Source: Patiriisocius sp047731265 (GTDB lineage: Bacteria; Bacteroidota; Bacteroidia; Flavobacteriales; Flavobacteriaceae). From it: 64,000 nt of DNA. Each line of letters opens with the position of its first letter. Within the stretch, counting starts at the first letter, position 1. A program made the position numbers and the translations under genes. Under the pieces are notes generated by a model. That model did no database searches. It worked only from the letters and a program-made list of their open reading frames with translations, and had not been told where the DNA came from. The stretch covers positions 434,001-498,000 of the forward strand of contig NZ_CP159835.1 of the NCBI RefSeq assembly GCF_047731265.1, read 5' to 3'. Positions 28,717-38,273 of the stretch are shown in pieces.

Positions 28717-30921
28717 CTAGTCTCTCTTTCTATCGTCTCTTCTTGGTGGACGACGATCACTACTACTGCGTTCTCTTGGAGCTGGTGCTACATATCCTTC
28801 TGGCTTTTCCATCAAGGCTTTACGAGAAACTTTATCTTTTCTAGTACGCTTGTCTAGACCAAAGTATTTTACATCAAACACATCGCCCATGTTTACCACA
28901 TCGCTTACGTTCTCTGTGCGTGCCCAAGCTAACTCAGATACGTGCAATAATACTTCGTTTCCTGGAGCTTCCATATATTCAACAACAGCACCAAAATCTA
29001 ACATCTTGATTACTTTTACTTCGTATACAGATCCTACTGCTGGCTTAAACGTGATAGAATCAATCTTAGCAAGTACTTGATCAATTCCTTCTTGTCCTGT
29101 ACCTAAGATTTCAACAATACCTTCTTCAGTTACTGGGTCTTCGTTGATCACGATTGTACATCCAGTTACTTTTTGAAGTTCTTGTATCACTTTTCCTCCT
29201 GGTCCAATTAATGCACCAATAAACTCATTTGCAATACGAACGCTTACCATTTTTGGAGCGTAGTCTTTCACATCTGCTCTAGGCACTGCAATCGTATCTG
29301 TCAACTTCGTCAAAATATGTAAACGACCCTCTCTTGCTTGGTTTAATGCAGCAACAAGAATTTCGTAGCTTAATCCTTTTACTTTAATATCCATCTGGCA
29401 AGCGGTAATACCATCTGCCGTTCCAGTTACTTTAAAGTCCATATCTCCTAGGTAATCTTCATCACCAAGGATATCAGATAAAACTGCGTACTTTCCAGTT
29501 GTTGCATCAGAAATAAGTCCCATTGCAATACCAGAAACTGGCTTTATCATTTGGATACCTGCGTCCATCATTGCCATGGTTCCAGCACAAACTGTTGCCA
29601 TTGAAGAAGAACCGTTAGACTCTAATACTTCAGAAACTACACGTACTGTGTAAGGACAATCGTCTGGCACCATTCCTTTAAGACCACGTTGGGCAAGATT
29701 ACCGTGACCTACTTCTCTACGAGAGGTTCCACGAATAGGTCTTGCTTCACCAGTACAAAAAGGTGGGAAGTTATAATGAAGGTAGAAATTCTCTTCTCCT
29801 TCAAATGATGGCATATCTATTTTATTTGCATCTCTAGAAGTTCCTAAAGTTACTGTTGCAAGTGCTTGGGTTTCTCCACGTGTAAATATAGCAGAACCGT
29901 GAACCGATGGTAAATAATCAACTTCGCACCAAATATCACGTACCTCATCAGTCTTACGACCATCAAGACGTAAGCCTTCATTAACCGTTAAATCACGAAC
30001 TGCTGCTTTTTCCGCTTTGCGATAATAATCTGAAATCAAGCCACCGTATTCTTCTTGTTCTTCTTCAGAAAAAGATGCTTTTACTTCGTCTTTTATTGCA
30101 GCAAATGCTGCAGTACGTTCTTGTTTTGTAGACCCAGCTTTGGCAATTGCATACACTTTATCATAGGCCATATCATGAACTTTCTTCACTAAATCTTCGT
30201 TGTCTGGCTCTTCTGCATAATCACGTACTTCTTTTCTACCAAAAGCATCCGCTAAACGGTGTTGCGCTTCAATCTGAAGTTTAATAGCTTCGTGAGCAAA
30301 CTTAATGGCTTCGATCATTTCTTCTTCAGAAATCTCGTCCATTTCACCTTCCACCATCATCACAGAATCAGCAGAGGCTCCAATCATCATATCGATGTCA
30401 GACTCTTCTAATTGTGCTCTCGTTGGGTTGATTACAAATTCACCATTAATACGTCCTACTCTTGCTTCAGAGATCGCACATTCAAAAGGGAAATCTGATA
30501 ACTGAATGGCCGCAGATGCTGCAAGTCCTGCCATTGCATCTGGCATCACGTTTTCATCGTGAGACATTAACTGAATCATTACCTGCGTTTCTGCGCTGTA
30601 ATTTTTTGGAAATAATGGGCGCAATACACGATCCACTAAACGCATCGTTAATACTTCACCATCACTTGGACGTGCTTCTCTCTTAAAGAAACCACCTGGG
30701 TAACGTCCTGCTGCCGCAAATTTCTCGCGGTAGTCTACTGTTAATGGTAAGAACGGTAAATCCTTTTGTTCGTAGTTAGAAACTACGGTACAAAGCATCA
30801 TACATTTTCCAGACTGAACCACTACGGATCCGTGTGCCTGTTTTGCTAATTTTCCAGTTTCGATAGAAATCTCTCTACCGTCACCAAGGTCAATGACCTC
30901 TCTAAATACTTTAGGTATCAT
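28717..30921 (-). CDS. pnp: Polyribonucleotide nucleotidyltransferase (PNPase)
   Basis: A phosphorolytic 3'-5' exoribonuclease, homotrimeric, involved in RNA turnover. The protein is 734 residues from MIPKVFREVIDLGDG; an upstream TTG (30948) sits in a palindromic repeat and is not favoured. Two RNase PH domains flank a helical linker (FTRGETQALATVTLG, GEARPIRGTSRREVGHG, GLISDATTGKYAVLSDILGD). KH (IGPGGKVIQELQ) and S1 (GSVYEVKVIKMLDFGAVVE) domains follow, then a short Arg/Lys-rich tail. It is downstream of rpsO, the usual order, but a strong terminator separates them. Confidence 0.97.
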   Translation of the reverse strand: MIPKVFREVIDLGDGREISIETGKLAKQAHGSVVVQSGKCMMLCTVVSNYEQKDLPFLPLTVDYREKFAAAGRYPGGFFKREARPSDGEVLTMRLVDRVLRPLFPKNYSAETQVMIQLMSHDENVMPDAMAGLAASAAIQLSDFPFECAISEARVGRINGEFVINPTRAQLEESDIDMMIGASADSVMMVEGEMDEISEEEMIEAIKFAHEAIKLQIEAQHRLADAFGRKEVRDYAEEPDNEDLVKKVHDMAYDKVYAIAKAGSTKQERTAAFAAIKDEVKASFSEEEQEEYGGLISDYYRKAEKAAVRDLTVNEGLRLDGRKTDEVRDIWCEVDYLPSVHGSAIFTRGETQALATVTLGTSRDANKIDMPSFEGEENFYLHYNFPPFCTGEARPIRGTSRREVGHGNLAQRGLKGMVPDDCPYTVRVVSEVLESNGSSSMATVCAGTMAMMDAGIQMIKPVSGIAMGLISDATTGKYAVLSDILGDEDYLGDMDFKVTGTADGITACQMDIKVKGLSYEILVAALNQAREGRLHILTKLTDTIAVPRADVKDYAPKMVSVRIANEFIGALIGPGGKVIQELQKVTGCTIVINEDPVTEEGIVEILGTGQEGIDQVLAKIDSITFKPAVGSVYEVKVIKMLDFGAVVEYMEAPGNEVLLHVSELAWARTENVSDVVNMGDVFDVKYFGLDKRTRKDKVSRKALMEKPEGYVAPAPRERSSSDRRPPRRDDRKRD

Positions 30922-30938
30922 AAAAAATTGTTTTTCAT

Positions 30939-30956
30939 ATTTCCGCAAGCGGAAAT
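30939..30956. repeat. REP-like palindrome (TTTCCGC-GCGGAAA)
   Basis: ATTTCCGCAAGCGGAAAT is a near-perfect palindrome just upstream of pnp. A related imperfect copy lies near 31136-31158, and similar ones are at 40878, 51740 and 63139. Confidence 0.6.
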
Positions 30957-31160
30957 GTTATTTTGGTCAACAATTGGTTCTCAATTGAAGTGTTGTTGTG
31001 TTGTTGTGGTTGCCTTTATGGCATTTTGACCAATGAAAAACTAAAGGGTAGCCTTTTATGTATTTTGGGCGAAGCGAAAGAACTAATTCTTCAACTTCAT
31101 ATTCCAATTAAACTTCTATTTTACTAGAAGCGTTGAAATTTCCACCTGCGCGGAAATGAC

Positions 31161-31192
31161 AAAAAAAGGAGCGCTTTTGGGGCGCTCCTTTT
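31161..31192 (-). terminator. Strong terminator of rpsO
   Basis: The GC-rich stem AGGAGCGC / GCGCTCCT has a short loop and is followed on the minus strand by a seven-base T run. It lies immediately after the rpsO stop and would separate rpsO from pnp transcription. Confidence 0.9.
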
Positions 31193-31196
31193 ATTT

Positions 31197-31466
31197 TTAT
31201 TTACGTAACTTAAGTTCAGCAACAATAGCTCTGTAACGTAAAACATCTTTCTTCATTAGATAATCTAATAAGGAACGACGCTTTCCTACTAACTTTACTA
31301 GTGAACGCTCTGTGTTATAATCTTTGTGGTTTGCCTTAAGGTGTCCAGTTAAATACTGAATTCTGTAAGTGAATAATGCAATCTGTCCTTCGGCAGATCC
31401 TGTGTCTTTTACAGTTTTTCCGTGCTTTGCGAAAATGGCTGCTTTTTCTTTTGGGTCTAAATACAT
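31197..31466 (-). CDS. rpsO: 30S ribosomal protein S15
   Basis: 89 residues from MYLDPKEKAAIFAKHGK, the standard length for S15. It shows the conserved GSAEGQIALFTYRI, LTGHLKANHKDY and SLVKLVGKRRSLLDYL. S15 binds 16S rRNA early in 30S assembly. An in-frame Met 20 codons upstream is ruled out by the family length and by the promoter box at 31524-31531, which it overlaps. Confidence 0.97.
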   Translation of the reverse strand: MYLDPKEKAAIFAKHGKTVKDTGSAEGQIALFTYRIQYLTGHLKANHKDYNTERSLVKLVGKRRSLLDYLMKKDVLRYRAIVAELKLRK

Positions 31467-31523
31467 GCTAATATTATTGTAAATGATTTTTATGTATGAA
31501 CTGCGTCTTTCGCATTTCGGCTG

Positions 31524-31531
31524 CAAAAATA
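31524..31531 (-). promoter_or_regulatory. -7 promoter element (TATTTTTG) for rpsO
   Basis: TATTTTTG followed by CA on the minus strand fits the Bacteroidota TAnnTTTG consensus, about 58 bp upstream of the rpsO start. Confidence 0.6.
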
Positions 31532-31831
31532 ATGATTTTTAATAAAACTACCACCTATAATTGAAAATACTAAAGCGACTATGTTGAAATTTATAAATAT
31601 CTTAAAATCAATCCTTCGAAATTAAATAACTGTTTCAATGTAGCCAAAATATGCTAGGGTTGCACAAGTGTGCTGCCATTAATATTTCCGAAGATGTTAA
31701 AGCGAATATCTAAACAAGCGACCTTACTATAATGTGTTAGTTTAGACCAAAAAATATGACCGTCAATCTTTTTAATTTAATAGCTATCAATGCTAATTGA
31801 AAACACGATTGTTCAAAGGCCAAAATATTAG

Positions 31832-33235
31832 TGAATAATGTGTCTATGGTAATGTCATTATCCACCATAGATACGCTGTAACTGTTTTCTTTTACACCGT
31901 AGCTTGTTACCATGGTAAGCTGTATGTTTTTTCGGCTTTTGTGTCCATTAAAAATTGTTGTTTCTTATTTAATAAATTGTCATAGTAGGATTTTGTGATG
32001 GTAAAGGGCGTTTCAGAAAACTTCATTTCGCATATATTAATAGTGTTGTCTTCTCGTTCAATGAGTACGTCAATTTGTGCCTTTTCGTTAAACCAACTAT
32101 TACTTAACGTATGCACGGCTAGAATACCTAAGGCATTTTTAATTTGGTTAATATGTTTAAGGCATAAGGATTCAAAACTGAAACCTGCCCATGAGCTATA
32201 AGATCGCGATGTATGTAATTTAAGCCATGTTCCTTTTCCGCTATTTTTATTGTTTTCAATAAATTTTAAATAGAATAGTGAATACTCATCACTTAATCTA
32301 TACAATGCATTTTGCTTTTTATGATCTCGGAAGATGTGGATGCTTACAAATCCAGATTCAATAAGCTCCTCTAATTTTAAGCTTAAATCGCCTCCATTTG
32401 AAATTCCGTTAGCAGCAATTAATTCTTTGCGTGTGATGCCTTTTCTTTTTTTAGCCAGTGTTTTTACAATGCGAATATGGCGTTCGCTATTATCAAATAA
32501 TGAAACAAAAAGCCTATCAAATTCATCTTTTAAAAATCCGTCTTTTTCAAAGCAAAGTGTATCAATATTCTGAGCCACGCTTTTACCCCTTTGTACCTTA
32601 TCAAGATAATAGGGTATCCCTCCTATTGCCATATATAGTTTAAGAATATCAAAAGCTACATATTTTATTTGTTTCGAACTGAGGAAGCGTTTTGTTTCAT
32701 TTAAATTAAAAGGCGCTAATCGTATGTGCTGAGAAATCCTGTTGTGCAATCCTCCTTTGTTATTGATGATTTTCTGAATCATATACGAAGCCGCAGATCC
32801 ACAAATAACAACGACCAATTTTTTTTGCTTCGTAGCAAACGTATTCCAAAAATTCTCAAAGGCCATTAAGAATTTTGATCGCGGTGTTGCCATCCACGGA
32901 AATTCGTCGATAAAGAGTACTTTTTTAGTTTTTGAAGGATGGTTTATAGTGTAGTTTTCTAACTGTTCAAAAGCCTCGAACCAACTTTTTGCTGGCATTG
33001 GCGGTGCTTTAGAACGTTTTATTAGTTCTTTATGAAAATTACCCAATTGGTCTTTGAGATTTCCTTTAAATAGTCCCGTTATTTCAAATACGAGATGCTC
33101 GGTATAGGTTTCTCGTATTAAAAAAGTTTTACCAATTCTTCTGCGCCCTGAGATTGCAATGAGTTCAGCCTCTTTAGTTGTAAGTGCTTGGCACAATAAT
33201 TCCTTTTCTCTTGATCTTCATATTACCTGTTCCAT
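31832..33235 (-). pseudogene. DUF234-type AAA ATPase, broken by an early TGA and a 3' frameshift
   Basis: The minus strand starts ATG at 33235 and reads MEQVI, then TGA (33218-33220), then RSREKELLCQALTTKEAELI in the same frame. In relatives this segment is IGR, so a Gly codon (GGA) has become TGA. The ATPase follows with Walker A (SGRRRIGKT), Walker B (KKVLFIDEFPWM) and CGSAASYM. A winged helix comes next, then a PD-(D/E)XK-like C-terminal domain (QIDVLIERED, ICEMKFS). Near 31917 a 1-bp deletion shifts the frame: the stop after TYSLPW is premature and the family ending TMVTSYGVKENSYSV continues in another frame to about 31832. A 429-residue protein could still start at TTG 33196. Two lesions argue for decay. 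Confidence 0.82.
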
Positions 33236-33240
33236 TTTTT

Positions 33241-33287
33241 ATATTTCGCTTAAACTTATTGTACATATAAATAAAAGCGAGATATAG
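33241..33287. repeat. 47-bp palindromic repeat, copy 1
   Basis: Arms TATTTCGCTT (33242-33251) and AAGCGAGATA (33275-33284) are inverted with one mismatch, 23 bp apart. It lies directly upstream of the ATPase start and is homologous along its length to copy 2, 64 bp away. Confidence 0.75.
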
Positions 33288-33304
33288 ACACCAACGGCGC
33301 ATCT

Positions 33305-33351
33305 TTATTTCGCTTAAACTACTTGTTTATCTACGTAAAAGCGAAATATAG
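33305..33351. repeat. 47-bp palindromic repeat, copy 2
   Basis: Arms TATTTCGCTT (33306-33315) and AAGCGAAATA (33339-33348) are a perfect 10-bp inverted repeat with the same 23-bp spacing and shared interior (TTCGCTTAAACT start, GCGAxATATAG end). Confidence 0.75.
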
Positions 33352-33444
33352 CATTGCATTAAAAAAATTGCCCCAAACAATACCCATAAACCTTTGTCGT
33401 TTCGTTTTTTTTTTTTGCTTTACAAGATTGCTTAAAAATATACT

Positions 33445-36177
33445 ATGAAACAGCTTTTACTACTTCTCACATTTACCATAACCGCTAGCTCTTTTGCGCA
33501 AATTGTGAATATTCCAGATCCTGAGTTTAAGCAACGGTTGTTGAATAACTCAAATATTAATACAAATGGTGATGGGGAGATTCAGGTGAGTGAAGCGGAG
33601 GCTTTTGATGGAAGTATACTTATTGGTTTTCCAGTCAGTAGTACTACTAATATTACTGATTTTACTGGGATTGAGTTTTTTACTAATGTCACAAAAATAG
33701 CCATCAATAGGTGTATAGCTACATCAATAGATTTAAGTGAGAATAATTTTCTTGAAGAAATTTCCATAACTAATGGTGTTATGGAAAGTATCATTCTACC
33801 AAATACTACAACAATTCTAAAGCGAATAGATTTTACGTTCAATTATATTACAGATTTTACATTTTTGAATAACTATACAAATCTAGAAGAAATATTGTTG
33901 CTATTTAATCCAATTGTTAATCTGCCAGATTTTGAAAATTTAGAGCTTTTAGAAAATCTTTCTTTGAGTGGACTTGATTTAACAACACTTGATATGTCTA
34001 GCAACATTAATTTAACAGAATTACATATTCAGTCTACATCAATAAATAATGTAAATTTATTGAACAATGTAAACTTAGTTTCATTACATGTGTATCAATG
34101 TCCATTGGTGAATATTGATTTGTCAAATAATCTTAGTTTAGAATCTTTACTTATAGCCTATACAGAGATTGAAGATCTGAATATTTCTACTAATATAAAT
34201 TTAGATGTTCTAGCTATAGTAGCTTCACCAATTGCGGAAATTGATTTTTCAAACAGTGATTTAGAGAGCATAACTCTTATTAACTCTAATGATTTAAGTG
34301 TCTTTTTTACAACATTAGATTTATCGCTTCAAAGTAATCTCACATATTTAGGTTTAGTAGATGTCAAAATCAATAACTTAGATTTAAGTCAAAATATAAA
34401 TTTAAGGAGATTAACAATTGAAAAATCAAGTTTTCAGAGTCTGGATTTATCAGCTCTAAATCTTTTAGAATCTTTAAACCTGAGAAGCATTCCTATTAAT
34501 TCTTTTAATCTTCCAGATGTTCAAACTAATTTAAAACGATTTGTATTATGGGATTCTGCAATAGAAGAACTTGATTTAAGTCAATTTGAAAATATTTGCA
34601 GAGTTTTCATAAGATATAACAATGAAATTCATACCCTAAATTTAAAAAATGGAAATACAAATGCATTGGTAGACACTCTTTGCGTAGTAGACGGGGGTCA
34701 ATGGATTTCTGGAGTAGCAATTACCTACAATCCAAACCTAAACTTCGTATGTGTGGACGATGCAAATTTTGCTGCTACAAACTTCACAGCAGCTTCCCCC
34801 TACATCACCTTCACAGAAGACTGCTCCCTAAACAGTAGCGACATTAACAAACTCACAGGAGACGTAACCTACGATTTAGATAACAACGGTTGTTCCTCTG
34901 GAGATTTTGGTATAGAAAATACATTAGTAAGCAGTAGCGATGGCACCAACACATTTGCTACCAACAGCATTGATACTGGGGATTACACTATTAACTTAGG
35001 GGAGAATACCTACACCACAGGTGTACTAGGTTTGCCTTCTTATTTTGAGGCAACCCCAGCCAGTGCCATAGATACTTTTGTGGGGTTTAATAATACAGAG
35101 CAACAAGATTTTTGTGTGCAGGCAACTACCACAGCAAACGATTTAAATATTTCTATAAACCCACAATTTGCACCCCAACCCGGGGAGCAGGGTGTTTATA
35201 ATGTCGTGTATCAAAATGCAGGAACCACCCAACTTAATGCTACGGTTACACTTACTTATGATCCAGACAAAGTAAGCTTTGCAGCTGCAACGCCCGCTAT
35301 ATCATCACAAACCACAAATACACTTACCTGGAATCTGGGGCCCATTAATCCTTTTACAACAGCCTCTATTATTGTAAGGCTAGATCTGTTTTCTCAACCC
35401 ATCAATATGGAAGGGGACGATCTTATTTTGCAAGCCGTAATAGATCCTATTAGTGGAGATGCAACACCAGATGACAACGTTTTTGATTTATTGGATTTTG
35501 TAAGAAACCCAGAAATCATAGATAACTTTACGGTAGTCCAAGGTGCGCAAGTACTAGTTACAGATGCAGATGAATTTTTAAACTATGTGGTACCGTTTAC
35601 AAACACCACTCAAAATGTGGTAAACAATGTCACTATATTCACAATTTTTGATGCAGATGTAGATGTAAGCACCTTACAAATTATAGATTCCAGCCATCCT
35701 GTTTCCTTTTCGATGGCAAACAACGAGGCATTTTTTGAATTAGACAATATTGGATTGCCTGTTGGAGGAAGTGTACTTGGGCAAAATCGAGGCTATGTAA
35801 TGTATCGTATCAAGCCAAGGGCTGGTATTGTAGATGGTGATGTAGTTTCAGCAAATGTAAACTTGAAGCTTGATGGTGTGTTTCAGCAAACTAATTTTGT
35901 GTCAACAATATATAGAGATGTTTTAGATACGCCAATAAATGAAATTTCAACAATCAAATTATATCCAAACCCTACAAATGGACTAATTACTATTGAAACA
36001 AATAGTAGTATTAAAGAAGTGAAAGTTTTCAACCTTGCAGGTCAATTATTAAAGACAGAAAGCAACATTCAAAACGCTCAAACAACATTAAATATTGAAG
36101 CATTCCCAACGGGTATCTATTTTGCAAACGTAAAAACGGAACGTGGCGAGAAGGTTTTTAAGATTGTTAAAAAGTAA
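33445..36177 (+). CDS. Secreted leucine-rich-repeat protein with DUF11/DUF7619-like region and T9SS sorting domain
   Basis: 910 residues. The signal peptide (MKQLLLLLTFTITASSFAQ) precedes a degenerate LRR region at about 60-420 (NINLTELHIQSTSINNVNL, SLDLSALNLLESLNL). Residues about 460-540 begin SSDINKLTGDVTYDLDNNGC. A DUF11-like Ig region follows to about 830 (PQPGEQGVYNVVYQNAGTT). The type A sorting domain (LYPNPTNGLITIE, VKVFNLAGQLL, GIYFANV) ends the protein. DNA after about 34700 is visibly richer in C and G than the LRR part, suggesting domain shuffling. Likely a cell-surface or secreted binding protein, perhaps an adhesin. Confidence 0.87.
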   Translation: MKQLLLLLTFTITASSFAQIVNIPDPEFKQRLLNNSNINTNGDGEIQVSEAEAFDGSILIGFPVSSTTNITDFTGIEFFTNVTKIAINRCIATSIDLSENNFLEEISITNGVMESIILPNTTTILKRIDFTFNYITDFTFLNNYTNLEEILLLFNPIVNLPDFENLELLENLSLSGLDLTTLDMSSNINLTELHIQSTSINNVNLLNNVNLVSLHVYQCPLVNIDLSNNLSLESLLIAYTEIEDLNISTNINLDVLAIVASPIAEIDFSNSDLESITLINSNDLSVFFTTLDLSLQSNLTYLGLVDVKINNLDLSQNINLRRLTIEKSSFQSLDLSALNLLESLNLRSIPINSFNLPDVQTNLKRFVLWDSAIEELDLSQFENICRVFIRYNNEIHTLNLKNGNTNALVDTLCVVDGGQWISGVAITYNPNLNFVCVDDANFAATNFTAASPYITFTEDCSLNSSDINKLTGDVTYDLDNNGCSSGDFGIENTLVSSSDGTNTFATNSIDTGDYTINLGENTYTTGVLGLPSYFEATPASAIDTFVGFNNTEQQDFCVQATTTANDLNISINPQFAPQPGEQGVYNVVYQNAGTTQLNATVTLTYDPDKVSFAAATPAISSQTTNTLTWNLGPINPFTTASIIVRLDLFSQPINMEGDDLILQAVIDPISGDATPDDNVFDLLDFVRNPEIIDNFTVVQGAQVLVTDADEFLNYVVPFTNTTQNVVNNVTIFTIFDADVDVSTLQIIDSSHPVSFSMANNEAFFELDNIGLPVGGSVLGQNRGYVMYRIKPRAGIVDGDVVSANVNLKLDGVFQQTNFVSTIYRDVLDTPINEISTIKLYPNPTNGLITIETNSSIKEVKVFNLAGQLLKTESNIQNAQTTLNIEAFPTGIYFANVKTERGEKVFKIVKK

Positions 36178-36190
36178 AGAAACTTGAAAA

Positions 36191-36227
36191 ATAAAAACCT
36201 CAAAGGTCTCGAAGACCTTTGAGGTTT
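36191..36227 (-). terminator. Strong terminator, shared by convergent genes
   Basis: A perfect 14-bp stem (36195-36208 with 36214-36227; AAACCTCAAAGGTC arm) and 5-base loop. On the minus strand it is followed by a T-rich tail, terminating accD; it can also serve the LRR gene ending at 36177. Confidence 0.88.
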
Positions 36228-36254
36228 AGAAAATACTGCTACTGCAAACTTAAT

Positions 36255-37121
36255 TTAAGCAGTCTTTTCACGCAAAGGTTGATTCTGGACAAGATCCAAA
36301 TACAAATTAATTTTACGCTTTAAGTCTTTACGGTGCGTGATAAAATCCAAGAAACCGTGTTCTAAAACAAACTCAGCACTTTGGAAACCTTTTGGCAAGT
36401 CTTTACCCGTTGTGTCTTTTACAACTCGCGGTCCCGCAAAACCAATCAAGGCACCTGGCTCACTAATATTAATATCCCCTAACATTGCAAAAGATGCCGT
36501 CGTACCACCCGTAGTTGGATCTGTACACAAGGAAATATATGGGATTCCTGCATCAGCTAATTGGGCGAGTTTTGCGCTTGTTTTTGCTAATTGCATTAAA
36601 GAAAGTGCTGCTTCCATCATACGGGCACCACCACTTTTTGAGATTAGCAGAAAAGGAATTTTTTCCTTTAGCGCATAGTCTGCTGCACGCGCAATTTTTT
36701 CTCCAACAACACTCCCCATAGAACCACCAATAAAACTAAAATCCATACAAGCGATCACAAGATCCTTGCCTAAGGATTTTCCAACACCAGTGCGAACGGC
36801 ATCTTTTAAACCTGTTTTATTTTGAGCAGCCTCTAATCTATCTATGTATTTCTTTTTGTCTTCAAATTTAAGTGGATCCTTTGATGTTAAATTAGCATCT
36901 AACTCTTTAAATTTATTATCGTCAAAAAGAATTTCAAAATACTCTTTACTACCAATTCTTACGTGGTATCCATCTTCTGGACTCACATAAAAGTTGCGTT
37001 CTAACTCCTCAGCGTCTACCACTTTACCTGTAGGAGACTTGTACCACAAACCTTTAGGCACGTCTTTTTTATCCTCTGTAGCAGTTTGAATTCCTTTTTT
37101 CGTTCTTTTAAACCAAGCCAT
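36255..37121 (-). CDS. accD: Acetyl-CoA carboxylase carboxyltransferase subunit beta
   Basis: 288 residues from MAWFKRTKKGIQTATEDKK, the usual start in Flavobacteriia; an ATG 13 codons upstream is less likely. It is the beta subunit of the enzyme making malonyl-CoA. The crotonase-like core is intact (FIGGSMGSVVGEKIARAADY, SGGARMMEAALSLMQ, DPTTGGTTASFAMLGD, GFAGPRVV). The four-Cys zinc ribbon of the E. coli protein is absent: the corresponding region (LWYKSPTGKVVDAEELERNF) has no cysteines. As I recall this is normal in this clade. It is 41 bp downstream of fbaA in the same direction. Confidence 0.95.
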   Translation of the reverse strand: MAWFKRTKKGIQTATEDKKDVPKGLWYKSPTGKVVDAEELERNFYVSPEDGYHVRIGSKEYFEILFDDNKFKELDANLTSKDPLKFEDKKKYIDRLEAAQNKTGLKDAVRTGVGKSLGKDLVIACMDFSFIGGSMGSVVGEKIARAADYALKEKIPFLLISKSGGARMMEAALSLMQLAKTSAKLAQLADAGIPYISLCTDPTTGGTTASFAMLGDINISEPGALIGFAGPRVVKDTTGKDLPKGFQSAEFVLEHGFLDFITHRKDLKRKINLYLDLVQNQPLREKTA

Positions 37122-37162
37122 ATCTTTTTCGGTTAATGAGGTTAACTTTTCCTTATTCAATA

Positions 37163-38230
37163 CTATAATGTGTTCACATTATTAAGATCTTCAAATGCTT
37201 TTGTCAAACGCTTTTTAAAGGTCAATTCTCCTTCACGCATCCATTTGCGAGGGTCGTAGTATTTTTTGTTAGGAATATTATCACCGTCAGGATTTCCTAT
37301 TTGGGTGCGAATATATTCCATATTGGTTTCCATGTAATCACGAATACCTTCTGTAAATGCGAATTGCAAATCTGTATCAATATTCATTTTAACCACGCCG
37401 TAGCCAATTGCTTCTCTAATTTCTTCCACTGTAGAACCACTCCCACCGTGAAAAACAAAATCTATTGGATTGTGATCTGTCCCAAATTTTTCTTGAACAT
37501 ATTCTTGCGAATTCTTTAAGATTTTTGGGGTCAACTTTACATTTCCTGGTTTGTAAACACCGTGCACGTTTCCAAAGGCTGCTGCAATCGTAAATTGATC
37601 GCTCACCTTCAATAGCTCTTCATATGCATACGCTACTTCTTCGGGCTGCGTATATAACTTTGAAACATCCACATCACTATTATCTACGCCGTCTTCTTCA
37701 CCACCTGTGATTCCCAATTCAATCTCCAAGGTCATCCCAATTTTACTCATACGGGCTAAATACTTCTTGCAAATTTCGATATTTTCTTCAATAGGCTCCT
37801 CGCTTAAATCTATCATATGAGAGCTGTATAATGGAATGCCGTGTTCTTTGTAGTGCATTTCTCCAGCATCTAACAAACCATCTATCCAAGGTAGTAATTT
37901 TTTTGCACAGTGATCTGTGTGTAAAACTACAGTAGCACCATATAATTTGGCCATTTGATGCACATGCAACGCACCTGCAATACCACCAGCAATTGCTGCT
38001 TGTTGGTTTTCATTAGACAACCCTTTTCCGGCATTGAAGACACAGCCCCCATTAGAAAATTGAATGTTTACAGGAGCTTTTAGCTCGGCAGCTGTTTCCA
38101 GAACACCATTTACTGTACTATTACCAACTACGTTAACCGCTGGCATTGCAAATCCTTTTTCCTTTGCATATTTGTGGATGGACTGAACTTGTTCTCCAGT
38201 AGCGACACCGGGTTGTATATTATGACTCAT
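37163..38230 (-). CDS. fbaA: Class II fructose-bisphosphate aldolase
   Basis: 355 residues from MSHNIQPGVATGEQ. A zinc-dependent aldolase interconverting fructose-1,6-bisphosphate with dihydroxyacetone phosphate and glyceraldehyde-3-phosphate. Motifs: VVLHTDHCAKKLLPWIDGLL (zinc His), ELGITGGEEDGVD, FGNVHGVYKPGNV and DFVFHGGSGS. The length matches the FbaA subgroup. The start is chosen by the family and by the TAnnTTTG box just upstream. Confidence 0.96.
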   Translation of the reverse strand: MSHNIQPGVATGEQVQSIHKYAKEKGFAMPAVNVVGNSTVNGVLETAAELKAPVNIQFSNGGCVFNAGKGLSNENQQAAIAGGIAGALHVHQMAKLYGATVVLHTDHCAKKLLPWIDGLLDAGEMHYKEHGIPLYSSHMIDLSEEPIEENIEICKKYLARMSKIGMTLEIELGITGGEEDGVDNSDVDVSKLYTQPEEVAYAYEELLKVSDQFTIAAAFGNVHGVYKPGNVKLTPKILKNSQEYVQEKFGTDHNPIDFVFHGGSGSTVEEIREAIGYGVVKMNIDTDLQFAFTEGIRDYMETNMEYIRTQIGNPDGDNIPNKKYYDPRKWMREGELTFKKRLTKAFEDLNNVNTL

Positions 38231-38251
38231 AATGATTGTATTATTTTGTTG

Positions 38252-38259
38252 CAAAAATA
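38252..38259 (-). promoter_or_regulatory. -7 promoter element (TATTTTTG) for fbaA-accD
   Basis: TATTTTTGCA on the minus strand in the 43-bp gap between tamL and fbaA, matching TAnnTTTG. Confidence 0.55.
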
Positions 38260-38273
38260 GTGAAATTTGATTT

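Noticed and set aside
33218..33220. TGA read as glycine or selenocysteine (recoding)
   Set aside because: Normal genes here end in TGA (glpD, ubiE), no SECIS-like element was seen, and the same gene has a frameshift, so mutation is simpler.
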